The notes under the pieces are model-generated. The model saw only the letters and a program-made list of their open reading frames with translations. It was not told the DNA's origin and ran no database searches. 64,000 nucleotides of DNA from Hellea sp. (GTDB lineage Bacteria; Pseudomonadota; Alphaproteobacteria; Caulobacterales; Maricaulaceae), in contig JAOIVW010000004.1 of assembly GCA_028224375.1 (NCBI GenBank), positions 1 to 64,000 on the forward strand. The letters are read 5' to 3'. Made by a program: the position numbers and the translations under genes. Below, one piece after another: positions 1-8,420 of this stretch. The stretch's first letter is position 1. Every line of letters starts with the position of its first letter.

Positions 1-823
1 TTTATTGCAATCTTTCCACGCGTCCTCGGCCGTCCAATAGCCGCCCATAAAGTCTCTAAAGAGTTTCCCGCGAGACCCTTCGGGCTTAACGCCGTCATCA
101 TATTTCCCCGTGAGCACGCCCATGCCGAGCGGGGAATAAGCCAGCAAGCCAATCTGTTCACGCATGGCCACTTCGGCGAGGCCATAATCAAATCGCCGCG
201 CAATCAGGTTATAAACGCATTGGTTGGAGACCATTTTTCTCGGCCAGCTGAATAAATTTCATCGCGCCCCAAGCTGTCTCATTAGAAACACCCAGATGAC
301 GGATATTGCCTTTTTCGACATGACGGTTCAATGCGCCTAAAATGTCTTCAAGCGCGACCATGTCATCCGCGTCATAATCCTGATAGCTGTGATAGCCAAA
401 GGCGGGCATGGCGCGGTCAGGCCAATGTAGTTGATACAGATCGATGTAATCGGTTTGCAGGCGGCGCAGGGATTTCTCAATGGCTTCGTCAATTTGCCCA
501 GATGTATGGCGGGTTACAGTCTCATCATCGCGGGCCCACCAAAGATTAGCGCGGCCTGATATTTTTGTAGCGAGAATAAATTTATCGCGGTTTTTACGCG
601 CCGCCGTCCACGAGCCAATATAGGACTCCGTGCGGCCCTGTGTTTTAGGATTGCCTGGCACGGGATACATCTCGGCGGTGTCGATAAAATTGATGCCGCG
701 CTCCATGGCATAGTCCAGCTGCTCATGGGCCTCATCTTCGGTATTTTGCTCTCCCCATGTCATGGTGCCAAGGCAGACCGAGGTGACTTTAATATCTGTG
801 CGGCCGAGGTGTCTGAATTCCAT
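1..823 (-). pseudogene. aldo/keto reductase (Tas-like), frameshifted, C-terminus beyond window
   Basis: NADP-dependent aldo/keto reductase fold. The N-terminal 200 residues are intact and begin MEFRHLGRTDIKVTSVCLGT; the Asp and Tyr of the active site lie in FIDTAEMYP and a catalytic-type His in QLHWPD. The frame stops at 209, but the next frame continues the family sequence to the window edge (NLIARRFDYGLAEVAMRE, then LLAYSPLGMGVLTGKYDDG). The break lies near 222-240. The family normally has about four residues there (Gly-Leu-Pro-Arg) that are missing, as if a short segment between two ATGGTCTC copies was deleted. It could be a true pseudogene or a sequence error. The product is most like E. 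coli Tas; its substrate is unknown. Confidence 0.75.
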
Positions 824-879
824 AGTTTTATCCTATAAAAACCATATGATTCTTTTAGTGAACTTATGGCGAGTATGTC

Positions 880-911
880 TTGGTATTTGCGTAAAAATGC
901 ACTATATAGTG
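880..911 (+). promoter_or_regulatory. possible promoter with palindromic -10 region
   Basis: TTGGTA at 880-885 and TATATA/TATAGT at 903-910 could be -35 and -10 boxes for the BI-1 gene at 955. The -10 region lies inside a perfect 12-bp palindrome, CACTATATAGTG (900-911), which could be a repressor site. This is a motif match only. Confidence 0.3.
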
Positions 912-954
912 TGTAACGACCTCGCAAGAGGGCATTTATCTATGGAGCGTTTTA

Positions 955-1686
955 ATGAACGAACAGTATAATCAACGCGTCGGCGCATCGGCAGAAACCG
1001 ATCTCGGCCTTAAGAGCTTTATGCTCGGAACTTATCGTTATATGGCAATGGCGATGGCCGTTACCGCGGGTGTGGCTTTCTTTGTCGGACAGGCGATCCT
1101 CGCCAATCCTGCTTTAATTGGCCTTATCTATAACCCGATTGTGGCGATTATCTCTATCGGCGTCATCATGTTTGGCTTTGGCGCTGTTGGTAAAAAGCTG
1201 CCGTCTATGAGCCTTGGCGGCGTTTTGACATTCCTCTTTGGCTTTGCCGCCTTTATGGGCGTGCTGATGTCGGCTTATGCCTCGCTTTACGATCCGATGA
1301 TTGTCGCGAAAATCTTCTTTATGACGGTTGCCATGTTCGCGGGTCTTTCGCTCTTTGGCTACACGACCGGCTTTAACCTCAGCTCAATCATTAAATATGC
1401 GGCTGCGGCCTTTATGGCCTATATCGCGATTGCTGTTGTCGGTATGTTTATCCCGGCGCTAAGCGTCACAGCGGGCGGCACATTTGGCATGGTGATTAAC
1501 GTCATCGCGCTCGCCGCTATCGCCGTGATTACCGCTTATGAAACACAAATGCTTAAGCGCATCTATTACGGCTCTGCTGGCAATCCGGCGATGATGAAGA
1601 AGCTTTCAGCATTTGGTGCCGCGTCGCTTTTGCTGGCTTTCATCAACATGTTCCAGATTTTGATGACATTGTTTGGCCGCGAATAA
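955..1686 (+). CDS. Bax inhibitor-1 / YccA family inner membrane protein
   Basis: A 243-residue protein with about seven hydrophobic helices covering residues 28-240 and a short polar N-terminus. This matches the BI-1/YccA/YbhL family in length and layout. Family members are integral membrane proteins. E. coli YccA modulates the FtsH protease and some relatives act as calcium leak channels, but the role here is not known. The start is the ATG after a TGGAGCG ribosome site. It is a single gene, followed by a strong hairpin terminator at 1711, so it is probably transcribed alone. Confidence 0.85.
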   Translation: MNEQYNQRVGASAETDLGLKSFMLGTYRYMAMAMAVTAGVAFFVGQAILANPALIGLIYNPIVAIISIGVIMFGFGAVGKKLPSMSLGGVLTFLFGFAAFMGVLMSAYASLYDPMIVAKIFFMTVAMFAGLSLFGYTTGFNLSSIIKYAAAAFMAYIAIAVVGMFIPALSVTAGGTFGMVINVIALAAIAVITAYETQMLKRIYYGSAGNPAMMKKLSAFGAASLLLAFINMFQILMTLFGRE

Positions 1687-1710
1687 GCGACCTTACATTT
1701 ATATAAGAAG

Positions 1711-1742
1711 AACCCCGCTTGCATCCCAAGCGGGGTTTTTTG
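1711..1742 (+). terminator. Rho-independent terminator after the BI-1 gene
   Basis: Perfect stem AACCCCGCTTG / CAAGCGGGGTT (1711-1721 with 1727-1737), a 5-nt loop and a T run. It can also serve the convergent DUF2794 gene because the upstream side is A-rich. Confidence 0.9.
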
Positions 1743-1759
1743 ATGGGCGTATGTGAGGT

Positions 1760-2116
1760 TTATCTAACTTTAAAGCATTGCTTATCAAAGACGCGTAAAA
1801 CCGCCTTAAGGTCATGACCGCGTTTGAGGATTAAGCCGCCCGGCGCAATGACGCAATATTGGCCTTGCTTGTCGCGCAGAGCCGGGATCTTCTGAATACT
1901 ATAAAGCGCGTGTTCCGAGGCCTTGCGATAAACGGCAAAAACGGCGCGATCCTTAAGGAACGACATGCCGTAATCTTTCCATTCTCCGTTAGAGACCATC
2001 TGCCCATAGACGTTTAGTATTAAAGATAATTCTTGTCTTTGAAAGGCCACTTGTGACGGCGCGCGCTGATGAGCAGAGGAAGATGGTGTTGGCAATTTGA
2101 CTATATTAGATGTCAT
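1760..2116 (-). CDS. DUF2794 family protein
   Basis: A 118-residue soluble protein that closely fits DUF2794, a family restricted to Alphaproteobacteria. Conserved blocks seen are VAFQRQELSLILNVYGQMV, GEWKDYGMSFLKDRAVF, a YRKASEHALYSIQK segment and GLILKRGHDLKAVLRVFD. The function is unknown. The Ser/Pro-rich N-terminal 25 residues look disordered. The start ATG at 2116 has no strong ribosome site. It is convergent with the BI-1 gene and monocistronic as far as can be seen. Confidence 0.85.
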   Translation of the reverse strand: MTSNIVKLPTPSSSAHQRAPSQVAFQRQELSLILNVYGQMVSNGEWKDYGMSFLKDRAVFAVYRKASEHALYSIQKIPALRDKQGQYCVIAPGGLILKRGHDLKAVLRVFDKQCFKVR

Positions 2117-2488
2117 TTCAACACCTTAGCTGTATAGCGCGGTTGCGCAAGATGGTTGCTATGGTTAATATCGGTTAAGACACCTCTACGCATTGTAATA
2201 TGCTGCCTTGATTTTGCCATATTTGCGTCTTGTTTCGGCCACGCACGCCAGTCATTTTAAAATTGTTGATTAGCGGGACGCAGAGCACGGATTTCTTACA
2301 GCCCCCCAGCCCCCCGAGTTTCGGCACGCGCTGATCAACACTACCCACGATCCCTTGTGGTTGTTTCAAATGACCATAAGAAGGCTTTGTTGCTATCAGC
2401 CCAGCAGCAAAGCCTTTTTCGTTTTGGCTCACCGCACCCTAGAAAGACAGACTTGCTCAGCGGGTCATAGCGCCATAGGACACAGCCT
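2117..2488. other. 372-bp intergenic region with a long imperfect inverted repeat
   Basis: There is no convincing gene. A frame on the minus strand (2175-2432) has no recognisable content. Structure is present: TGTTGATTAGCG (2264-2275) is complementary to CGCTGATCAACA (2329-2340) with one mismatch and 53 nt between, including two CCCCCC runs. Another hairpin with a T run follows at 2381. A small RNA ending at that terminator is possible, but I recognise no RNA family. Confidence 0.4.
2381..2418 (+). terminator. hairpin with T run upstream of rarA
   Basis: AAGGCTTTGTTGCT pairs with AGCAGCAAAGCCTT (one G-U pair) and is followed by TTTTT. It is a good intrinsic terminator, yet no protein gene on the plus strand ends just before it. 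It may therefore end an unannotated small RNA or read-through from upstream. Confidence 0.7.
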
Positions 2489-3793
2489 ATGTCTGATCTC
2501 TTTAAATCTGCAGGACTTGAAGCGTCCGCGCCTCGCCCTTTGGCCGATCGTTTGCGCCCCCAAGTGATTGAGGATGTAGCCGGGCAGGATCACTTGATAG
2601 GTGAGGACGGCCCGATTGGACGAATGCTGGCGAGCGGACGTATCGCGTCGATGATTTTATGGGGTCCGCCGGGTGTTGGCAAAACCACCATTGCGCGATT
2701 AATTGCAGATCATGCTGATTTAGAATTTGTGCAGATTTCAGCTGTGTTTTCGGGCGTAGCGGATTTACGCAAAGCTTTTGAAGCCGCCAAAGCCCGCCGC
2801 GCTACGGGACGCGGGACCTTATTATTCGTAGATGAAATTCACCGCTTTAACCGCGCCCAACAAGACGGCTTTTTGCCTTATGTCGAAGAAGGTATCGTCA
2901 CGCTGATTGGAGCGACGACAGAGAACCCAAGTTTCGAATTAAACGGCGCTTTGCTCTCCCGCGCTCAGGTTTTTGTTTTGAAGCGTCTGGATGAAGCGGC
3001 TTTGGCGGGATTGCTGACACGGGCCGAAGCTGAGATGGGACGTGACTTGCCGTTGACCCCTGAAGGGCGCGAAGCGCTCATCGGATTTTCTGATGGGGAC
3101 GGGCGTTATGGCCTGACACTTGCCGAAGAGATTTTCGCGGTAAATCCCAAAATGCCATTGGACGGAAAAGGCATTGCCAAGCTGCTCCAGAAACGCGCGC
3201 CCGCCTATGATAAATCTCGCGATGAGCATTATAATATTATTTCCGCGCTGCATAAATCCATGCGCGGCTCTGATCCCGATGCGGCGCTTTATTGGCTAGC
3301 GCGGATGCTGACGGGCGGTGAAGATCCGCTTTATATTGCGCGGCGTATCGTGCGCTTTGCCTCCGAGGATATTGGATTGGCAGACCCAACCGCCCTAATG
3401 ATTGCCAATGAGGCCGAGAAGACTTACCGCTTTTTAGGCTCTCCCGAAGGCGAATTGGCGATAGCTCATGCCGTTGTTCACATGGCCACAGCGCCGAAAT
3501 CCAATGCAGTTTATGCCGGGTTCAAAGCGGCGATGAAAGCGGCCAAAGAGACAGGGTCTTATGCGCCGCCCAAACACATCTTAAACGCTCCGACCAAGCT
3601 GATGAAAGATATCGGCTATGGAGCGGGATATGCCTATGACCACAATGTGGAGGGCGGTTTTTCAGGGCAGAATTATTTCCCCGATGAGATGAAGCGCCAG
3701 AAGTTTTATGACCCCAAAGGTATTGGCCGTGAGGCCTCGATAAAAGAGCGCCTCGAACAATGGGACGCCTTACGCAAAGCCCGCCAAGATTAA
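2489..3793 (+). CDS. rarA: replication-associated recombination protein A (RarA/MgsA), AAA+ ATPase
   Basis: A 434-residue AAA+ clamp-loader-like ATPase that acts at stalled replication forks, related to E. coli RarA and yeast Mgs1/WRNIP1. The Walker A motif is GPPGVGKT near residue 59 and Walker B is LLFVDEIHR near residue 111. Sensor 1 is IGATTENPSFE, followed by the arginine-finger region LLSRAQVF. The C-terminal half carries the tetramerisation domain (YDKSRDEHYNIISALHKSMR, and GYAYDHNVEGGFSGQNYFPD). Length equals the family norm. The start ATG follows an AGGA ribosome site. It stands alone between two hairpins and an unrelated gene. Confidence 0.93.
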   Translation: MSDLFKSAGLEASAPRPLADRLRPQVIEDVAGQDHLIGEDGPIGRMLASGRIASMILWGPPGVGKTTIARLIADHADLEFVQISAVFSGVADLRKAFEAAKARRATGRGTLLFVDEIHRFNRAQQDGFLPYVEEGIVTLIGATTENPSFELNGALLSRAQVFVLKRLDEAALAGLLTRAEAEMGRDLPLTPEGREALIGFSDGDGRYGLTLAEEIFAVNPKMPLDGKGIAKLLQKRAPAYDKSRDEHYNIISALHKSMRGSDPDAALYWLARMLTGGEDPLYIARRIVRFASEDIGLADPTALMIANEAEKTYRFLGSPEGELAIAHAVVHMATAPKSNAVYAGFKAAMKAAKETGSYAPPKHILNAPTKLMKDIGYGAGYAYDHNVEGGFSGQNYFPDEMKRQKFYDPKGIGREASIKERLEQWDALRKARQD

Positions 3794-3883
3794 GACTCTC
3801 GCCCTAAGAGAAGTTGTTTACTTTTCGGTAATGTTTCGCCTATGTTGCGCCAACTGTGGGGCAGCCATTTTAGGGAGGTTATT

Positions 3884-6397
3884 ATGGCCGACAAGAATTT
3901 AGACGACTACAAATCACTCAAATTTTATCAAGACAATAGCAAAGTGCGTCAGAACGGCTTTGCGAAGTTCGAAGTTGATGATGAATACTATTTTGCGCTC
4001 TATAAAGACGGCGATATTGCGCTGCTCAGCCAAGCTTACGTCAATACGTCTGGTCGGGATAATGGCATAGAGTCCGTGCGTAAAAATTCCAAAGTCAAAA
4101 TGCGCTATCACTTTGATACGCGCGCAGGCGGCAAACATGGATTTGGCCTCAAGGCGGGCAATGGCCAAGAAATCGGCGTTAGCCCAAATTATGGCTCAAA
4201 GGCCAAAGCTGACTATGTCGCCGGACGGTTAAACGGCTCCGTGAAAAAGAAAATTGCGACGCCTCCGAAAACGCAAACATCAACGGCTGATGGCCGTATC
4301 GAGAATTACCATCCTCTGGCATTTTACAAGCAATATGGCGGCGGCGGCGTTCGCGACGGCTTTGACAGCTTCAGCCAAGACGGCGCGCATTATTTTACCT
4401 ATAATCAAAACGGAAAAATCGTTCTTATCTCTGAGAGCTATACCTCCAAAGCGGGGCGGGATAACGGGATTGCGTCAGTCACGAAAAACCTGCCGCTGAA
4501 AACACGCTATCAGCACCACATCCATAAAAACGGCAAGCATTATTTCGATCTTAATGCCGGTAACGGGCAAGAGATCGCGACCTCTATCTGGTATGGCTCA
4601 GCGGCAGCTAGTTTGGCTGGCGCAAAAGCGCTTCGCGGCGAAAAAACAAAATCACCTCGCAAGGCAAGTGTTGAAGATGATTACCGGCCTCTGGCATTTT
4701 ACAACAAACACACCAAGGGACGTAAAAAGGGGATTGAAAAGTTTAAAGGTGATGATGGCGAATATTATTTTGCCTATTTTGAAAATGGTAAAATCCGTCT
4801 TATCTCTGAAGGCTACCCAACAGTGGCGGCCCGCGATACAGGGGTGGCCTCTGTTGAGAAAAATATTAAACTGGCCAACCGCTATGATTATCGCGGCCCG
4901 TTTAAAAATGGCAAATATGATTACCGCCTCAAAGCTAGAAACGGAAAAGAAATTGCTCGCTCCGTCTGGTATGGGTCAGCCGCAGCGGCGGCCACAGGCG
5001 CAGCCTATCTTATGGGCACGCGCAAACGTCCTGCCGCAAAGCCCAAAGCTGCGAAACCAGTGGCAGCTGCGAGCTTGGTAGCGGCTGCGCCTAAACCTAA
5101 GCCTAAACCAAAGCCTGCACCTAAGCCCAAAGCGAAACCTAAGGCCGCTCCAATTGCAGCTGTGGCGGCAACGGCTGCGGCCGCCTCAGCGATTCCGGCC
5201 ATGGCTAAAGCGGCCACCCCTGTCGCGCCGCGCGATAAGGATGATGATTATCTGAAATGCGAGGAGTATCACGGCCACAAAGTCACGGATGAAAAGAACA
5301 ATGTCGCTTTCTTCAGCCACAGTAATAACAAAGAATATTTTGTTGTTTACGGCGAAGATGACACGGTGCTGATCCGCTCTGAAGGGTTTGATTCTATCTC
5401 AAAGCGCAGCTCTGAATTAGCAGCAGTTTTACGCCTAAAAGATAATCCTAAAAACTTCACACGTATGGAAAAGGGCGGCTATTTTGTAGATATACTTAAA
5501 GACGAAAATGGCCGCGAAGTTGGCCGGTCCTGTGTGCGTAAAATTGTGCCGATTGTTGCGGCTGCGCCTGTCGCGGCGACGCCCATTGCGGCGGCTCTGC
5601 CTGCCGCTGCGGCAACTGGCGGTTTCTCTTGGGGCTGGTTAAAATGGCTCTTGCCTCTATTATTGCTCCTCTTACTCGCCTTCTTTGGTTTGAAAGCCTG
5701 CGGCGGAGATAAGCCAGACGTTGCGGCTGAAGCCGCTGCCGCGGCGGCTGCAGAAAGAGTCGCGGCTGAAAAGGCTGAAACTGCGAGGCTCTTGGCTATT
5801 GAAAAGGCGGCGCAAGCTGAAAAAGTTGCGGCTGAAAGAGCTGCTGCCAGACTTGCCGCCGAAGAGAAAGCTGCCGCTGAAGCTGCGGCCTTGGCTGAAG
5901 TAGAAGCAGCAACGCCTCCCCCTGCGCCAAAACCTGTAACGCCAAAAGCTGTTGCAGCTAATATGAGCCGTGTCTGCGGCGCCTCTGATCGCTCTGTCTT
6001 TAATGTGCCAAGCTTTGCGACGCCTGTAAATGTGACGCGTCTGGGGACCTACCCGCAATTTGGGGATAGTCACACGCTCTCGCCCGCAGAGTTTTACGAC
6101 AAATTGGCGAACCGCTATGCCGTCAATAATTATGACCGTCAGTATTTGGATTATCTCGCAAAGTCGCTAGGCTATGCAAATGGCTTTAAGGGTGTGTCCG
6201 CGTCTGATTTCTCAAATGACACGCTGCAAAAAGGCGCAAAAGGTCTGCTCGGTTATGGCGAGTTTCATGGCCTTGAATACTCGCAACTTAATGTGAGTTC
6301 ACCGCGCGACCAAGAGGCCTTCCGCCTTCGCGCCGCTAATGGCATGGATGTTCATTTCATGAAGAGTTGCGGTAATTACATGTATGTCTGCCAATAG
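3884..6397 (+). CDS. large single-pass membrane protein with DUF1508 (YegP-like) repeats
   Basis: A protein of 837 residues. I start it at the ATG at 3884, preceded by AGGGAGG, rather than the in-frame ATG at 3842. The N-terminal 375 residues hold three long repeats of the DUF1508/YegP type (each with an F..D..YYF.LY..G.I.L.S..Y segment, a GRDNGI/RDTGV block and a GKEIA/GQEI block). An Ala/Lys/Pro linker follows, then a fourth, degenerate repeat at about 460-555. One transmembrane helix lies at about 583-607 (WLKWLLPLLLLLLLAFFGL). After it come an Ala/Glu/Lys coiled coil (612-690) and a compact C-terminal domain of about 140 residues with three or four cysteines. DUF1508 function is unknown. 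A convergent terminator follows. Confidence 0.8.
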   Translation: MADKNLDDYKSLKFYQDNSKVRQNGFAKFEVDDEYYFALYKDGDIALLSQAYVNTSGRDNGIESVRKNSKVKMRYHFDTRAGGKHGFGLKAGNGQEIGVSPNYGSKAKADYVAGRLNGSVKKKIATPPKTQTSTADGRIENYHPLAFYKQYGGGGVRDGFDSFSQDGAHYFTYNQNGKIVLISESYTSKAGRDNGIASVTKNLPLKTRYQHHIHKNGKHYFDLNAGNGQEIATSIWYGSAAASLAGAKALRGEKTKSPRKASVEDDYRPLAFYNKHTKGRKKGIEKFKGDDGEYYFAYFENGKIRLISEGYPTVAARDTGVASVEKNIKLANRYDYRGPFKNGKYDYRLKARNGKEIARSVWYGSAAAAATGAAYLMGTRKRPAAKPKAAKPVAAASLVAAAPKPKPKPKPAPKPKAKPKAAPIAAVAATAAAASAIPAMAKAATPVAPRDKDDDYLKCEEYHGHKVTDEKNNVAFFSHSNNKEYFVVYGEDDTVLIRSEGFDSISKRSSELAAVLRLKDNPKNFTRMEKGGYFVDILKDENGREVGRSCVRKIVPIVAAAPVAATPIAAALPAAAATGGFSWGWLKWLLPLLLLLLLAFFGLKACGGDKPDVAAEAAAAAAAERVAAEKAETARLLAIEKAAQAEKVAAERAAARLAAEEKAAAEAAALAEVEAATPPPAPKPVTPKAVAANMSRVCGASDRSVFNVPSFATPVNVTRLGTYPQFGDSHTLSPAEFYDKLANRYAVNNYDRQYLDYLAKSLGYANGFKGVSASDFSNDTLQKGAKGLLGYGEFHGLEYSQLNVSSPRDQEAFRLRAANGMDVHFMKSCGNYMYVCQ

Positions 6398-6414
6398 GGC
6401 GGATATTCAGAGAT

Positions 6415-6456
6415 AAAAAAAAGCCCCCGCGTTTTGGAAACGAGGGGGCTTTTTTA
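6415..6456. terminator. bidirectional terminator between convergent genes
   Basis: AAAAAAAGCCCCCGCGTTT pairs with AAACGAGGGGGCTTTTTT with one mismatch. A runs and T runs on both sides suit termination in both directions, for the DUF1508-repeat gene and the helicase gene. Confidence 0.9.
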
Positions 6457-6472
6457 TGCGCGGATTTTAAAA

Positions 6473-8281
6473 TTATCTGGCGCGGTTATTGGGCTTCTTA
6501 CCGCCGCCTGATTTAGGCGGGCGTTTACCGTAACGCTGCGGTGACTTCGGGCCGTCTGAGGACTTCGCGCCATCAGGCCGTCCGCCGCGATGAGGCTTGC
6601 GGCTATGTTGTTTTGCATGCGCTTCTTGGTTCTTGGCTTTACGTTCCGCGCGGGATTCGCCGCCAGGTTTCCCTGATGGTTTATCTGGCGATTTATTTGC
6701 AGGTTTACGGGATGGAGCCTTACGGCGTCTTTCGCTGCTATTGCCATCGCTCCCCCAGCTTTTTTTGCGGTCCGCTGCGCCGCCTTGTGGCCGCTCGCCA
6801 CGAGGTTCGTCAGAACGGGGTTTATCAGAACGAGGCTTATCAGAACGCGGCTTGTCATTTCTCGGCTTATCAGAGCGGGGACGGTCATTGCGAGATTTGC
6901 TATCACGCGACTCGTTAGAGGGATTGCGAGGTCTCTCAGACGCTTTACCGCGATTATCGGGATTTTCACTGCCGCGATTATCTCTAGTGCGGTTGTCTTT
7001 GTCCCGACCTTCGCCAGACTTCTTATTTCTATCCTTGCTAAAGCGGGCTTTCTTCTTGGATTTTCCACGTCCCTTACGAGGCTCTTGTTTTGGCTGTGCA
7101 GGCCTCACAATCGGCGTGCGGGTTTTAAGCGCGCGGGCCTTTTGCACAAAATCTTCAGGCAAATCCACGACAGGAATAGTCGTCTTGAGCAGTTTTTGGA
7201 TGTCCTTCAAATAAGCGCGTTCTTCCTTATCGACAAAAGCATGCGCCACGCCCGAGCGGTTAGCGCGGGCGGTGCGGCCAATACGGTGAACATATTGCTC
7301 AGGCACATTGGGAATTTCAAAATTAAACACGTGGGTAATGCCGGGAATATCAATGCCGCGCGCGGCCACATCTGTCGCAACCAAGACTTTTATCTTATCT
7401 TCGCGGAAGGCGAGGAGGGCGCGTTGTCTTTGCGCTTGGGATTTATTGCCATGGATAGCCATGGAGTCGATGCCGGTTTGCGCAAGGCGTTTCACCACAC
7501 GGTCCGCGCCATGTTTGGTACGGGTAAAGACCAGTGCGCGTTCCACCTCAGGGTCTAATAATGACAAGCCAAGTAGGTTTTGCTTTTCCGGTTTATCGAC
7601 AAATGTCAGGCGTTGCTCAACCTTATCGGCGGTAGAATTTGGAGGGCTGACCGACACGGTCACGGGGTCTCGCGTAAATTGCCCCGCAAGCTTTTTGATG
7701 GCAGGAACCATGGTCGCGGAGAAGAACAATGTTTGGCGCTCTTTTGGCAATAACGGGACAATCTTTTTCAGCGCGTGAATGAAGCCCATATCCATCATTT
7801 GGTCAGCTTCATCGAGGATTAGAAATTCAATATCCTTAAGGGTCAAGCAGCGGCGATCCAGTAAATCAATCAGGCGCCCCGGCGTGGCGACAATAATATC
7901 ATTCCCGCCTGACAGTCGTTTAATTTGGCGTTGAATAGGCACGCCGCCATAGACGACAGCCACGGAGAGAAACTCCATATTCTTTCCATATTCTTTCACA
8001 GACTCTGCAATTTGCGAGGCCAATTCCCGCGTAGGCGCGAGGATAAGCGCGCGGGCGCCTTTCTTGGGCGGCTCATAATCATTGAGCAGAATATGGTTGA
8101 GAAGCGGGAGCGAAAACGCCGCCGTTTTCCCGGTGCCTGTTTGGGCAATACCCATCAGGTCACGCCCTTTCAGAACGTCAGGAATGGCTTGGAGCTGGAT
8201 AGGGGTAGGCGTGGTATAGCCAAGTTCTTCCAGTGCGTCATTAAGGGGCGCAGCAAGATTCAGCGATTTAAAATCAGACAT
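6473..8281 (-). CDS. DEAD-box ATP-dependent RNA helicase, RhlE type, with basic repeat tail
   Basis: A 602-residue helicase for RNA remodelling (cold adaptation, ribosome assembly or RNA decay in relatives). Motifs in order: Q motif with PTPIQLQAIP, AQTGTGKT (I), PTRELA (Ia), TPGRL (Ib), DEAD (II), SAT (III), ARGID (V) and HRIGRTAR (VI). The core ends near residue 375. The remaining 225 residues are a disordered Arg/Lys/Ser/Gly/Asn-rich tail with tandem Ser-Asp-Lys-Pro-Arg units, probably for RNA binding or condensation. I start at the ATG at 8281, behind AAAAGAG, not at the in-frame TTG at 8296. Confidence 0.92.
   Translation of the reverse strand: MSDFKSLNLAAPLNDALEELGYTTPTPIQLQAIPDVLKGRDLMGIAQTGTGKTAAFSLPLLNHILLNDYEPPKKGARALILAPTRELASQIAESVKEYGKNMEFLSVAVVYGGVPIQRQIKRLSGGNDIIVATPGRLIDLLDRRCLTLKDIEFLILDEADQMMDMGFIHALKKIVPLLPKERQTLFFSATMVPAIKKLAGQFTRDPVTVSVSPPNSTADKVEQRLTFVDKPEKQNLLGLSLLDPEVERALVFTRTKHGADRVVKRLAQTGIDSMAIHGNKSQAQRQRALLAFREDKIKVLVATDVAARGIDIPGITHVFNFEIPNVPEQYVHRIGRTARANRSGVAHAFVDKEERAYLKDIQKLLKTTIPVVDLPEDFVQKARALKTRTPIVRPAQPKQEPRKGRGKSKKKARFSKDRNKKSGEGRDKDNRTRDNRGSENPDNRGKASERPRNPSNESRDSKSRNDRPRSDKPRNDKPRSDKPRSDKPRSDEPRGERPQGGAADRKKSWGSDGNSSERRRKAPSRKPANKSPDKPSGKPGGESRAERKAKNQEAHAKQHSRKPHRGGRPDGAKSSDGPKSPQRYGKRPPKSGGGKKPNNRAR
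6801..6890 (-). repeat. 15-bp tandem repeat inside the helicase gene
   Basis: About six degenerate 15-bp units around TCAGAACGNGGCTTA on the plus strand. On the coding strand they give Ser-Asp-Lys-Pro-Arg / Arg-Asn-Asp-Lys-Pro pentapeptides in the helicase tail. Such arrays can change copy number without a frameshift. Confidence 0.8.
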
Positions 8282-8420
8282 ATAGACTCTTTTCAAGGGG
8301 TCACATTAAAGGGGACCCATGCGAGCTATTGCGCTCCAAGAGTCGTGGCCCATCATTGAGCCAAGCATTGAAAATGGGCGTTAGGCGGGTTGGCGGGGAA
8401 TGTCAAACGGTGGGCTGCAA

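Noticed and set aside
2175-2432. 85-aa frame on the minus strand upstream of rarA
   Set aside because: No recognisable domain or ribosome site, and it covers the hairpin regions; better read as intergenic or RNA structure.
6785-7558. Long plus-strand frames opposite the helicase (also 6597-7214)
   Set aside because: Their sequence is the mirror of the Arg/Lys/Ser-rich helicase tail and conserved helicase motifs lie on the other strand.
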